64,000 nucleotides of DNA, taken from NCBI GenBank assembly GCA_910586125.1, contig CAJUHP010000002.1, positions 124,001 through 188,000 on the forward strand. Direction: 5' to 3'. Shown piece after piece: positions 42,080 to 50,510 of the stretch. A program made the position numbers and the translations under genes. Positions within the stretch are counted from its first letter, which is position 1; the number at the start of each line of letters is the position of its first letter. Under the pieces are notes generated by a model. That model searched no databases, was not told where the DNA came from, and saw only the letters and a list, made by a program, of their open reading frames with translations. This DNA is from an uncultured Lachnospiraceae bacterium (GTDB lineage: Bacteria; Bacillota; Clostridia; Lachnospirales; Lachnospiraceae).

Positions 42080-42911
42080 TCGTATGAACCTCCTCGATAA
42101 TAGTATTCGGGGTTGATGCCCCGGCGGTAATACCTACGCTGTCACCGGACTGAAAATTTTGAGACTGTAAATCTTCAAACGTCTGTATATAGTAAGTATT
42201 CTTGCAGACACTCCTGCATATCTCGTACAGCTTCTGGGTATTGGAGCTGTTCTTTCCCCCAATCACAATCATGGATTCCACTCCGGATGCCACATCTCTC
42301 GCTTCCACCTGGCGCTCATGGGTCGCATTGCAGATCGTGTTCACAACGATACTATTGTACCCTCTTTCCTCAAGAATTTCAACTATATCTTGAAATTTTT
42401 TGTAATTAAATGTCGTCTGCGAAACCACGCAGGCCCGCTCACCCGGTTCCAGACGCAGATCTTGGGCCTCTTTTTTGTTCTCAAGAACCACGGACCGCCC
42501 TCTGCACCACCCTCTAATGCCCTCCACCTCCGGATGGCTGCCGTTTCCGATAATCAAAATCGTATATCCCTCGGCCGAGTGTTCCTCCACAATCCGGTGT
42601 ATCTTCTTAACAAAAGGACAGGTGGCATCCACCAGATTCATCCCTTTTTTTTCAATCTCCTCATAGACGCGGCGGCAGGCTCCATGCGAACGGATGATTA
42701 CGGTTCCCTTTTCCAGAGTATGCAGTTCCTCTTCGCTCTCAATTACCCGGACTCCTCTTGCCTCCAGATCCCGCACCACATTCTCGTTGTGGATAATCGG
42801 TCCGAACGTGTAGATCGGCCCTTCCTGCCTTTCAATCTGCTCATAGACCTTCTCCACCGCCCGCTTTACGCCGAAACAAAAACCGGCCGTTTTTGCCACG
42901 ATCACCTTCAT
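42060..42911 (-). CDS. ispH: 4-hydroxy-3-methylbut-2-enyl diphosphate reductase IspH
   Basis: IspH produces IPP and DMAPP in the last step of the MEP pathway with a [4Fe-4S] cluster held by three cysteines. These are visible in AGFCFGVKRAVE (C12), DATCPFV and NTICNATHERQ. The 283-residue length is normal for a stand-alone enzyme. It overlaps cmk by 4 bases upstream and rpsA by 20 bases downstream, so the three are tightly coupled. Confidence 0.96.
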   Translation of the reverse strand: MKVIVAKTAGFCFGVKRAVEKVYEQIERQEGPIYTFGPIIHNENVVRDLEARGVRVIESEEELHTLEKGTVIIRSHGACRRVYEEIEKKGMNLVDATCPFVKKIHRIVEEHSAEGYTILIIGNGSHPEVEGIRGWCRGRSVVLENKKEAQDLRLEPGERACVVSQTTFNYKKFQDIVEILEERGYNSIVVNTICNATHERQVEARDVASGVESMIVIGGKNSSNTQKLYEICRSVCKNTYYIQTFEDLQSQNFQSGDSVGITAGASTPNTIIEEVHTNVGIKF

Positions 42912-43600
42912 GCTTCTCTGTCTGCTCTGTCCTTTCCTGCCTTATCCTGGTACAGACGGACTACCGTCTGCACGACCTGGTCAATATCCATATCCGAAGT
43001 GTCTACGACCACCGCATCCTCCGCCTGTCTGAGCGGCGATTCCTCCCGGTGCATGTCCTGATAATCCCGGTCGATAATCTTCTTCTCAATCACATCCAGT
43101 TCCCAGACTTCTCCCTTTTCCTTCAGTTCCTGATACCGTCTGAGCGCCCGCACGCGGCTGTCCGCCGTCAGATAAATTTTCAGCTTGGCGTCCGGCAAAA
43201 CTACCGTTCCGATATCCCGGCCGTCCATAATCACATCCTGCTGGGCGGCCAGCTCCTTCTGCAGCTCCACCAACTTTTTGCGCACTGCGGGATACACGCT
43301 GAACAAGCTGGCCAGCCGTCCGGCTTCCTCCGTCCGCAGATGGATGGTTACATCCTCCCCGTCCAAAAAAACCTTCTGCTGCCCATCCGCATATGAAATC
43401 GTGATATGAACTTCTTTCACCGCGCGGCTTATGGCCGCCTCATCCTCCGCCGAAATCCCTTTCCTCTGAAAAAAAAGTCCCATGGCCCGGTACATGGCCC
43501 CGGTATCCACATAGACGATCCCCAGCTTTCTCGCAATCTTCTTTGCAATCGTACTTTTCCCAGCTCCTGCCGGTCCATCCACTGCAATATTCACCGTCAA
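42908..43600 (-). CDS. cmk: Cytidylate kinase
   Basis: Cmk phosphorylates CMP and dCMP. The 230-residue protein has the P-loop DGPAGAGKSTIAKKIA (8-23), VDTGAMYRA and MDGRDIGTVVLPDA. Order flavoprotein-cmk-ispH-rpsA is common in Lachnospiraceae; in most of them a 1-acyl-glycerol-phosphate acyltransferase is absent, as here. Confidence 0.96.
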   Translation of the reverse strand: MTVNIAVDGPAGAGKSTIAKKIARKLGIVYVDTGAMYRAMGLFFQRKGISAEDEAAISRAVKEVHITISYADGQQKVFLDGEDVTIHLRTEEAGRLASLFSVYPAVRKKLVELQKELAAQQDVIMDGRDIGTVVLPDAKLKIYLTADSRVRALRRYQELKEKGEVWELDVIEKKIIDRDYQDMHREESPLRQAEDAVVVDTSDMDIDQVVQTVVRLYQDKAGKDRADREA

Positions 43601-43601
43601 T

Positions 43602-44876
43602 TCATCCTTTCTGTATATATTTCATGCCTGCCTGTCCCGCCAAATATCCTGTTGACCAGGCAATCTGCAGATTATAGCCTCCGGTCAGCGCGTCCACATC
43701 CAGAACCTCCCCGGCAAAATATAAGCCTTTCACCCGTTTGGATTCCATCGTCCCAGCATGCACATCCTTCACCGAGACGCCGCCCCTGGTAATCACAGCC
43801 TCCGCAAATCCCCGCAGTCCGGTCAAGGTGACAGAAAAATTCTTTGTCGTCTCCAGAAGGCGCGCTCTCTCTTCCCTCGTAATCTCATGAACCGGTTTCT
43901 CTCCCTCTAGTTCGCCGGCCTTTAACAGCACCGGGATCAGCTTTGCCGGATACAGCGCATCCAGCGCATTTTTCAGCCGCTTGTTTGCCGCCTGAGAGAA
44001 GTCCCGCAGAATCCGCCGATCCAGTTGTTCTCTTGTCAGAGCCGGCTTCAGATCTATGTGGAGTCCGGCAGGAAACTTGTCCCCCGCCACGCTGGAGGCG
44101 CTTAAGAGCGCCGGGCCGCTGACACCGAAATGGGTAAACAGCATCTCGCCAAACTCCCGGTAAAGAACCTTTCCTTCCCGGCGGATCTCGATCTGCACAT
44201 TGCGCAGCGACAATCCCTGCAGTTCCTTCACCCAGGTCTCCTCCGTCTCAAAAGGAACCAGCGCCGGACGTCTGTCCGTCAGATGATGTCCCGTCTCTTC
44301 TGCAAAACGATATCCATCGCCTGTGGAGCCGCAGGACGGGTAGGAACAGCCGCCGGTCGCCACAATCACCGCGCCGGCGTCGAGCGATTGCTCTCCCTCT
44401 TTTATGCTGCCCGCTCCTTTTTCTTCTGTCTGCAAAAACCGTACGCCCGCGCAGGCGCCGTCTTTACAGAGAAGAGAAGTCACCCGCGCGCCCAGCCGGA
44501 TCTCCACGCCCAGCCGCTCCATGCGCTGCTTCAGCGCCCGGATGACATCCGACGCATGATCCGATACCGGAAAGGCGCGATTGCCCCGTTCCACTTTCAC
44601 CGGACATCCCTCTTCCTCCAACAGACGCAGAATATCCTGATTATCAAAAGCGGAAAAAGCGCTGTAGAGAAACTTCGGGTTTCGGACCACATTGGCCCGT
44701 ACGGTATCCATATCCGAAGCGTTGGTCAGATTGCAGCGCCCTTTTCCTGTGATATATATTTTCTTTCCCAGTTTTTCGTTCTGCTCCAGAAGCGTAACCC
44801 GGCCCCCCTGTTCAGCCGCCGCTACAGCGGCCAGCATGCCGGCCGCGCCCCCTCCGATTACGATTACTCTGCCCAT
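43602..44876 (-). CDS. NAD(P)/FAD-dependent oxidoreductase, HI0933/YhiN family
   Basis: The 424-residue flavoprotein has GGGAAGMLAA near the start, the family block ITGKGRCNLTNAS, the ATGGCSYPSCGSTGDGY motif and the C-terminal YFAGEVLDVDALTGGYNLQIAWSTG-type FAD loop. HI0933 proteins are common but their reaction is unknown. The frame opens upstream with an ATG at 44924, but that would swallow the promoter; the AGAGGAC site and the promoter support 44876. Confidence 0.9.
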   Translation of the reverse strand: MGRVIVIGGGAAGMLAAVAAAEQGGRVTLLEQNEKLGKKIYITGKGRCNLTNASDMDTVRANVVRNPKFLYSAFSAFDNQDILRLLEEEGCPVKVERGNRAFPVSDHASDVIRALKQRMERLGVEIRLGARVTSLLCKDGACAGVRFLQTEEKGAGSIKEGEQSLDAGAVIVATGGCSYPSCGSTGDGYRFAEETGHHLTDRRPALVPFETEETWVKELQGLSLRNVQIEIRREGKVLYREFGEMLFTHFGVSGPALLSASSVAGDKFPAGLHIDLKPALTREQLDRRILRDFSQAANKRLKNALDALYPAKLIPVLLKAGELEGEKPVHEITREERARLLETTKNFSVTLTGLRGFAEAVITRGGVSVKDVHAGTMESKRVKGLYFAGEVLDVDALTGGYNLQIAWSTGYLAGQAGMKYIQKG

Positions 44877-44914
44877 CTTTTTGTCCTCTGCACCGACTAA
44901 AGTCCAATGCGAAC

Positions 44915-44943
44915 AGTATATCACACTCTAAAGCTTTTGTGAA
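44915..44943 (-). promoter_or_regulatory. Extended -10 sigma-A promoter of the HI0933-cmk-ispH-rpsA operon
   Basis: TTCACA (44938-44943), a 17-base spacer and TATACT (44915-44920) preceded by TGA on the minus strand, 39 bases ahead of the ATG. Confidence 0.78.
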
Positions 44944-44982
44944 CCACCCACGGCGCTGTTTTTTGTATCTCTGTTTTTCCTC

Positions 44983-46254
44983 TCACTCCTGTTTGGCAAA
45001 ACGCAGAATCAACGCTTCATTTTCCTCCTCGCCCCGGCATTCTACCAGCAGAATCTGCTGTTCTTCCGACATCTGAAGCGCATGGGCCCCGTCCGCTCCC
45101 ACATAGAGCGCCTGTTTGTACCAGTTTCCTTTCTCGTCCCGAAGATAGAGAAAGATATCTTTTGTCTCGCCTCTGCTTTCAATCGTAAAGACCTTTTCCC
45201 CGTCTTTTGATACCAGAAAGGACTCCATGCCGCTGTCCGTGGCGACAACAATCTCCGATTGTCCCTGTCTGGAAAAAGCGGCCCGGCGCACCTCCCCCTG
45301 CTCCTGATAATAGTAGATCTTTTCCTCCATCTCAATCTGAATACACGGGTGAGCCGGCAGACGCAGAAGCCGGGTTTCCACCCTGTCTCCATCCTTTAAC
45401 AGCATCACATCAGGAAATGCGTCATCTTGAAAAAGCAGAAATAGAACCGCTTTCTCCCCTGCTACCCCGGCGGCCCCCTCCCACGGGTACAGATATGGAT
45501 TGTTCTCTCCCGGCAGATACAATTTCATCGGATCCCACAGCATACGGTTTTCTCCTGTCTCCCGGTCATATCCATAAATACCTGCGGGAAACTGCAGCGC
45601 TTGGATGGTTTCCCCTTCCTCGTCCTGTTCATGGATAAGAGCTGCCTGGTAATACAGAAGCGTTCTGCCGTCCGCGGACCAGGTATACGAAAGACGCAAA
45701 TTCTCCTTCCCTGCCAGATCCTCTGCTTCTGCCGATGCTTCCCGCTCTTCCTCCCCGACCATTCTGCCGCTCTCATCCAGCAAAATCGCCGGTTTTCCCT
45801 GTTCTTCCACCACAATACAGGTTTTTGCTCCCACAAGCGTCTTCCAGGCCGCGGCCTGACAATCCGCAGAAATCTGAGGCAGGGAGAAGAGCAGAAAGCC
45901 CTCCCCATCCTTCTTGCTGCCTTCCATATAAGAGGCGTCATAGAACGGATAGCGGTATTCCACATTCCTCCACTGCAAATTCCCTGCGGTATCCTTTGTC
46001 AATACCCGGAGCCGCCCTGGCGCCGCGCCGTATATGCTTGCGGTCCGGTTCAGATCCAGCCAGTCTCCCAGATTGGCGTAGCGATAGGTTTCGCTTGCAG
46101 ACATCTGATATTCCTGGATGGCCTGAATCACCGCCGAGGCATCCGGATTCAGATGGATCTCCTCCAGATTTCTCGTCACCGGACGACGGCTGCGGCACCC
46201 AGCCGCAAGAAACACGGCCAACAGAAAAAATATTCCTCTAATCCCCCTCTTCAT
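44983..46254 (-). CDS. Lipoprotein encoded with a two-component system, beta-propeller-like, function unknown
   Basis: The 423-residue protein starts with a lipoprotein signal (hydrophobic 5-18, AAGC with Cys20). The rest is rich in short beta-type repeats (YTWSADGRTLLYY, VSKDGEKVFTIES), which suggests a TolB/WD40-like propeller outside the membrane, but I do not recognise a named family. The frame opens upstream at 46422 inside the kinase gene; the GGGGGAGGG site fixes the start at 46254. It overlaps the kinase stop by 17 bases, so it is probably an accessory sensor or a target of that system. Confidence 0.75.
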   Translation of the reverse strand: MKRGIRGIFFLLAVFLAAGCRSRRPVTRNLEEIHLNPDASAVIQAIQEYQMSASETYRYANLGDWLDLNRTASIYGAAPGRLRVLTKDTAGNLQWRNVEYRYPFYDASYMEGSKKDGEGFLLFSLPQISADCQAAAWKTLVGAKTCIVVEEQGKPAILLDESGRMVGEEEREASAEAEDLAGKENLRLSYTWSADGRTLLYYQAALIHEQDEEGETIQALQFPAGIYGYDRETGENRMLWDPMKLYLPGENNPYLYPWEGAAGVAGEKAVLFLLFQDDAFPDVMLLKDGDRVETRLLRLPAHPCIQIEMEEKIYYYQEQGEVRRAAFSRQGQSEIVVATDSGMESFLVSKDGEKVFTIESRGETKDIFLYLRDEKGNWYKQALYVGADGAHALQMSEEQQILLVECRGEEENEALILRFAKQE

Positions 46255-47725
46255 GACTGCCCTCCCCCTGAAAAACAAGAGAAAACACGACCTGGCCGTC
46301 CCCGGTGCGAACCGCAATCTCCCCGCCCTGTTCCTCCATCCGTTTCCGGCACAGAGAAAGCCCCAGTCCGGCGCTGCCCTTCTCCCTGGATTCCTCCTTG
46401 GAGACACGGTAAAAGGGTTCAAAAATCCGGCCGGCAGCTTCCGGCGTCATGTCTCCGTCATTGGCTACTTCCAACCGGACCGCATTTCCGGTGCGCTGTC
46501 CGGCCAGGCGGATCGGACGCCCTTCTTTTCCATACTTGATCGCATTGTCCAAGAGATTTACCAGCACCTGGCGGATGGATTCTTCGTGAGCCGTTATATA
46601 CAGTTCTTCTTCCATATCGAATACAAACGGCATTCCGTACCGGCCGGCCCGCATTTCCATGGCCGATACCACACTTTTTGCCAGCCGGTTCAGATCGACT
46701 CTGGTCTTTTCGCCGTCCTCCCGGTGTCTGGCCATGTCTAAAAGCTGCAGAACCATCTGGTACAGTCTGGCGCTCTCATTGCCGATATGTTCCGCCGCCT
46801 TCTCGCGCAGCTCTTTGTCTTCTCCCGCCGTTTTCAGAAGGCCGGCATATCCCTGTATGACAGTCAGAGGGGTCTTCAGCTCATGCGTCATAAGGTTATA
46901 AAATTCTTGGCGGCTGTTCAACAGTTCCAGAATCCGGTTTCGATCCGCTCTCATCTTTGTAAACTGCTGATCCAAGAGCCGCAGCATTGTCTCCATGTCT
47001 TCGGCCAGCCGCCCGCTTTCGTCCGCTCCCCTCTCCTCACCCACCGCGAGAAGAGCCGACGCCTCAATGCGGCCTTCTTTCAGCCCGTCTGTCACCTGGC
47101 GAGAAATTCCGCTGAGCCGGCGCACCGGGCGCAGAACCTTTGACAGCATCATAAAGATCAGAACCAGAATCACTCCAAACACGGCAATACAGCACTTTAA
47201 CACCATATCCACCGCTTCTCTTCCCTGCCGGTAAAGCAGGGAATAATCCACCCAGAAACGCAGAATTCCTATGTTTTTTTCCACCACCTCCACCGGCATG
47301 GAAAACACCACGGCCATCTGCCCCGTTGCAGGATAAAAAACTGTAAACGCCGCCGTTCCCTCCATGGCCCGCCGGATATCCTCCGTTCCCGCCTGCTCAA
47401 ACAGATCCGGACGCATGGCATACAGCAGTTCTCCAACGCCAGTATAGGCCGCCGCATGGCAGCCGTTCCCCTGATACAGTTCCTGCACAATTTCCACCGC
47501 CACCCGGCGGTAGCTATCCTCATCATTGTTCTGCCCGTCCAAAAGCAGCAGATGGCGAATATAAACCTCACTGTTGGCTTTCAGACTGTTCAGATCCCGG
47601 ACAATCTGATCGCTGCGGTTCTCCTCCTCCTGCCTGGCTACCAGCCAGCTCAGAAAAACGGCTCCGAACAGAAAGATTACGCTCAGTCCCAGGGCCAGCT
47701 TAAAGAGGATGCTCTTACGGAACAT
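46238..47725 (-). CDS. Membrane sensor histidine kinase
   Basis: The 495-residue kinase has a membrane helix at about 8-29, an extracytoplasmic domain of about 145 residues, a second helix near 175-198, a HAMP-like linker, HisKA with phosphoacceptor His in MTHELKTPL, and HATPase_c with LLDNAIKYG and GSAGLGLSL. The signal is unknown. The open frame starts with a TTG at 47743, but the ATG at 47725 (MFRKSILFKL) is more likely; it overlaps the regulator gene by 11 bases and has only a GGGG site, typical of coupling. Confidence 0.92.
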   Translation of the reverse strand: MFRKSILFKLALGLSVIFLFGAVFLSWLVARQEEENRSDQIVRDLNSLKANSEVYIRHLLLLDGQNNDEDSYRRVAVEIVQELYQGNGCHAAAYTGVGELLYAMRPDLFEQAGTEDIRRAMEGTAAFTVFYPATGQMAVVFSMPVEVVEKNIGILRFWVDYSLLYRQGREAVDMVLKCCIAVFGVILVLIFMMLSKVLRPVRRLSGISRQVTDGLKEGRIEASALLAVGEERGADESGRLAEDMETMLRLLDQQFTKMRADRNRILELLNSRQEFYNLMTHELKTPLTVIQGYAGLLKTAGEDKELREKAAEHIGNESARLYQMVLQLLDMARHREDGEKTRVDLNRLAKSVVSAMEMRAGRYGMPFVFDMEEELYITAHEESIRQVLVNLLDNAIKYGKEGRPIRLAGQRTGNAVRLEVANDGDMTPEAAGRIFEPFYRVSKEESREKGSAGLGLSLCRKRMEEQGGEIAVRTGDGQVVFSLVFQGEGSHEEGD

Positions 47726-48416
47726 ATTTATACCCCAATCCAAATACGGTCAGAAGATGCCCGTCCAGAGAAAGCTTTTTGCGCAGCCGCTGAATATGAA
47801 TATCCACGGTTCTGGTGTCCCCCGCAAAATCGTATCCCCAAACCTGCTCCAGCAAAATCCGGCGGGAATGAACCTGCCTGGGATGCTTTAAAAGATAGGT
47901 CAGCAGATCAAATTCTTTGGGCGTAAGCTCCACCAGACGTCCTTTCTGCATCACCAGATGCTCCGATTCGGAGACAGAAAACGAGGCCCCCTCCGTCCAG
48001 CCGCCGTTCTGCCCGGCTTTTTCAAAACGGCGCAGCACCGCCCGAATCCGCATAGCCACCTCACGCATGTCAAAGGGCTTTGTGATATAATCATCCGCCC
48101 CCGCTTCCAGCCCTTTCAGCTTGTCTTCCATATCCGAGCGGGCTGTCAGCATAATCAGAGGCGCATTGTATTCTGCCGACAGAATCCGGCACAGTTCCAG
48201 TCCGTCCATATCCGGCAGCATCCAGTCCAGCAGAATGACCTGCGGCAAAAACGAGCCCGCCAGAGAGATCGCCGCTCCCGCCGTATGCGCACACACCACC
48301 TGAAATCCCTCCCGGCTCAGTCCATACTGCAGCAGATCCGCAATGGGAATCTCATCTTCAATTATCAGAAGCCGTGCCGTTTCTTTCTGATTTTGGGTTT
48401 CCCTTGTCTCTTCCAT
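47715..48416 (-). CDS. OmpR/PhoB-family response regulator
   Basis: The 233-residue protein has a receiver domain with the phosphoacceptor Asp in VILLDWMLPDMDGL, the TxxS region MLTARSD and the KPFD lysine, followed by an OmpR-type winged helix (LTPKEFDLLTYLLKHP, VWGYDFAGDTRTVDIHIQRLRKKL). Upstream ATGs at 48485 and 48422 are less likely because GAGAGGA sits correctly only for 48416. The promoter region carries two TTTACA direct repeats 11 bases apart, which may be its own operator. Confidence 0.93.
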   Translation of the reverse strand: MEETRETQNQKETARLLIIEDEIPIADLLQYGLSREGFQVVCAHTAGAAISLAGSFLPQVILLDWMLPDMDGLELCRILSAEYNAPLIMLTARSDMEDKLKGLEAGADDYITKPFDMREVAMRIRAVLRRFEKAGQNGGWTEGASFSVSESEHLVMQKGRLVELTPKEFDLLTYLLKHPRQVHSRRILLEQVWGYDFAGDTRTVDIHIQRLRKKLSLDGHLLTVFGLGYKYVP

Positions 48417-48473
48417 CGTCATTCCTCTCTGCCTCCCCTCTTTCCTGCCTTTGACTACAAATATTCTCTCTCC

Positions 48474-48517
48474 ATCATAGCACATAGAGGTGTCTTCAGA
48501 TGTAAAAAAGTTGTAAA
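48474..48517 (-). promoter_or_regulatory. PhoP-box-like repeats and -10 upstream of the two-component operon
   Basis: On the minus strand TTTACA occurs at 48512-48517 and again at 48501-48506, exactly 11 bases apart. The nearer copy is 21 bases from a TATGAT -10 (48474-48479). There is no -35 at the normal distance. This matches the layout of OmpR/PhoB-class activator sites that replace the -35. Confidence 0.55.
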
Positions 48518-48568
48518 CAGACCCGGAATTCCTGTCAAGAATGGCCGGAGATCCTCTGCCGAACCGAT

Positions 48569-48606
48569 AGAAAACGGCTGCCGGTATCAGAAGGATACGG
48601 CAGCCG
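48569..48606 (-). terminator. Terminator after the flavoprotein gene
   Basis: A 13-base stem with one bulged base, arms at about 48575-48587 and 48594-48606, is followed on the minus strand by TTTTCTAT. It lies 53 bases past the stop codon. Confidence 0.75.
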
Positions 48607-48658
48607 CCAGGATTTCAATCTATTTTATTATGGCTATCGCCAAAGCCATGTCACCGGC

Positions 48659-50317
48659 TTACTTAGCGGCATAAGCCTGCGCGCTGCTGCCCGCAATGCG
48701 GCCGTATACCACGATATCGGCCACCGCATTGCCGCCCAGACGGTTTGCGCCATGGACGCCGCCCGTCACCTCGCCGGCTGCGAACAGACCAGGAATCGCA
48801 TTTCCGTTCGTATCCAGAACCTCCGCAGAAGAATTGATCTGCAGGCCGCCCATGGTGTGATGCACGCCGGGCGCTACCTTGATCGCATAGTAGGGAGCCG
48901 TATTCAGAGGATTGGCAAAGGATGTTCTGCCAAACTCTTCGTCAACGCCGGCCTCCACAGCGGCATTCCACTTCTCCATGGTCTCAACGAAAGCGGCGGG
49001 TTCAATTCCAGCAGCTTCTGCCAGAGCCTCGTAGGTGTCGCCCTGTACGGTCAGCTTCTGATTAATATAGTTGGCAATGACATTGGAGGCATCCACCATG
49101 GCCTGATCTACAATCAAATAGGCGCAGTTGCCGGGCTGCTCAAACTCTGCCGCAGACACTACGTCGCGGGTTCCGACCTCGTCAACAAACCGCTTGCCGT
49201 CTGCATTGACCAAAATCGCACCGTCTCCGCGCAGACCTTCCGTGATCAAAGCGCCGTTCTCCTGGTATACCGTGGGGTGAAGCTGAATCTGATCCATATC
49301 CACGGTAGCCGCGCCGACCGCCTCGCCCATCACGATGCCGTCGCCGGTAATCGCGGAAGAATTGGTCGTGATATAGCCGTTAAACGAAGGCTGATACTTG
49401 GCGACCATCTCATTGTTGGCGCCAAAACCGCCGCTGGCCAGAATGACTGCCTTCGCGTTGATTTGGTACTTACCCGTGCCGTCCGTCACAACAACGCCGA
49501 CCGCCGCGCCGTCCTTCATGATAATCTCGGTGGCTTTCGTCTCAGTCAAAAGCTGAATGTTCTGGGAGGCTTCACAGTTCGCCGTCAGAATCGGAACCAT
49601 GTAGGACCCGACTGAAATGGTCTTTCCCTCCTCGTTCAGAGGCCGGTGAATCCGCTTTACACTGGCACCGCCGAAGCTGCCCACGGATACTAAGTCGATT
49701 CCCTGCTGGCCGCGCAGCCACTCGATGGACTCCGCCGAATGCTCCGCCAAGGTTTTCACCAGATCCACGTTGTTCACAGCTTTTCCGCCTACCAGCGTGT
49801 CCAGCTCAAACAGCTCGACGCTGTCAAAATACCCTTCCGGGTTCGCCTGATAATCGGCGTACTGCTTCTCCACTGTCTCCACCAGGGCCATCACCTCGGC
49901 GTTCTCCGCATAGCTCTCCTTTGCCGCATTCAGCGTCTTCTCCACGCCGCTGTTCTCCGCAAATTCATTGGAGTCCTGATTCGGCGTTTTCGCCGCGTTC
50001 ATGCCGCCCGTGGAACGCACCGTATTGCCGCCGGTCAGAGCCAGCTTCTCCACGATGATCACATTCTGCGCGCCGGCATCCACGGCCTGCAGCGCCGCGA
50101 TCATTCCGGCGCCGCCAGCGCCCACGATTACGATATCACAGTCCCGATCCGAAGCCGCTTCGCCGTCCGTCCCCTGAGCCGTCGTCGTACCGGCTGCCGG
50201 TTCTGTCCCCTTGCTTGTTTCCGGCGCTTTTGTGGTCGTCTCCGGAGCCCCGGCACAGCCTGCCGCCAGCACAACCGCCATGGCTGCTGCCAACAGCATA
50301 CTCATTGTTTTTTTCAT
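48659..50317 (-). CDS. Secreted flavoprotein lipoprotein, fumarate/urocanate reductase-like (flavocytochrome c family)
   Basis: The 552-residue protein starts with a lipoprotein signal (AAGC, Cys21) and a Thr/Glu-rich linker (about 25-55), then a FAD domain with VIVGAGGAGM (about 63-72), the flavocytochrome-c-type capping domain, QLHPTVY, EGLRGDGAILVN and the C-terminal HTMGGLQIN and GANRLGGNAV. Extracellular members reduce fumarate, urocanate or other unsaturated acids. Most also carry a covalent-FMN domain; none is visible here, so electrons must come from a separate carrier. It has its own promoter and terminator. Confidence 0.87.
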   Translation of the reverse strand: MKKTMSMLLAAAMAVVLAAGCAGAPETTTKAPETSKGTEPAAGTTTAQGTDGEAASDRDCDIVIVGAGGAGMIAALQAVDAGAQNVIIVEKLALTGGNTVRSTGGMNAAKTPNQDSNEFAENSGVEKTLNAAKESYAENAEVMALVETVEKQYADYQANPEGYFDSVELFELDTLVGGKAVNNVDLVKTLAEHSAESIEWLRGQQGIDLVSVGSFGGASVKRIHRPLNEEGKTISVGSYMVPILTANCEASQNIQLLTETKATEIIMKDGAAVGVVVTDGTGKYQINAKAVILASGGFGANNEMVAKYQPSFNGYITTNSSAITGDGIVMGEAVGAATVDMDQIQLHPTVYQENGALITEGLRGDGAILVNADGKRFVDEVGTRDVVSAAEFEQPGNCAYLIVDQAMVDASNVIANYINQKLTVQGDTYEALAEAAGIEPAAFVETMEKWNAAVEAGVDEEFGRTSFANPLNTAPYYAIKVAPGVHHTMGGLQINSSAEVLDTNGNAIPGLFAAGEVTGGVHGANRLGGNAVADIVVYGRIAGSSAQAYAAK

Positions 50318-50371
50318 AAAATCCTCCTGTTTTGTTCTCGTTTTTTAAACGATGATTCTTGCAGCTTTCCC

Positions 50372-50400
50372 AGGATACCACACTTTTCCCCTTTTGTAAA
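50372..50400 (-). promoter_or_regulatory. Extended -10 sigma-A promoter of the flavoprotein lipoprotein
   Basis: TTTACA (50395-50400), a 17-base spacer and TATCCT (50372-50377) preceded by TGG on the minus strand, 55 bases ahead of the ATG. Confidence 0.65.
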
Positions 50401-50441
50401 GACATGTTTTTGACAATTCTGTGAAATCGTTCGTTTCTCCT

Positions 50442-50477
50442 GACAAAAAGAGACCGGTTATCCGGTCTCCTTTTGTC
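50442..50477 (-). terminator. Intrinsic terminator of the NlpC/P60 gene
   Basis: A 16-base stem, completed by a G-U pair on the minus strand, closes on a 4-base loop and ends in TCTCTTTTTGTC. It lies 34 bases after the stop. Confidence 0.82.
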
Positions 50478-50510
50478 GTATATGACAGAGTAATCACTAT
50501 CTTCAATAGG

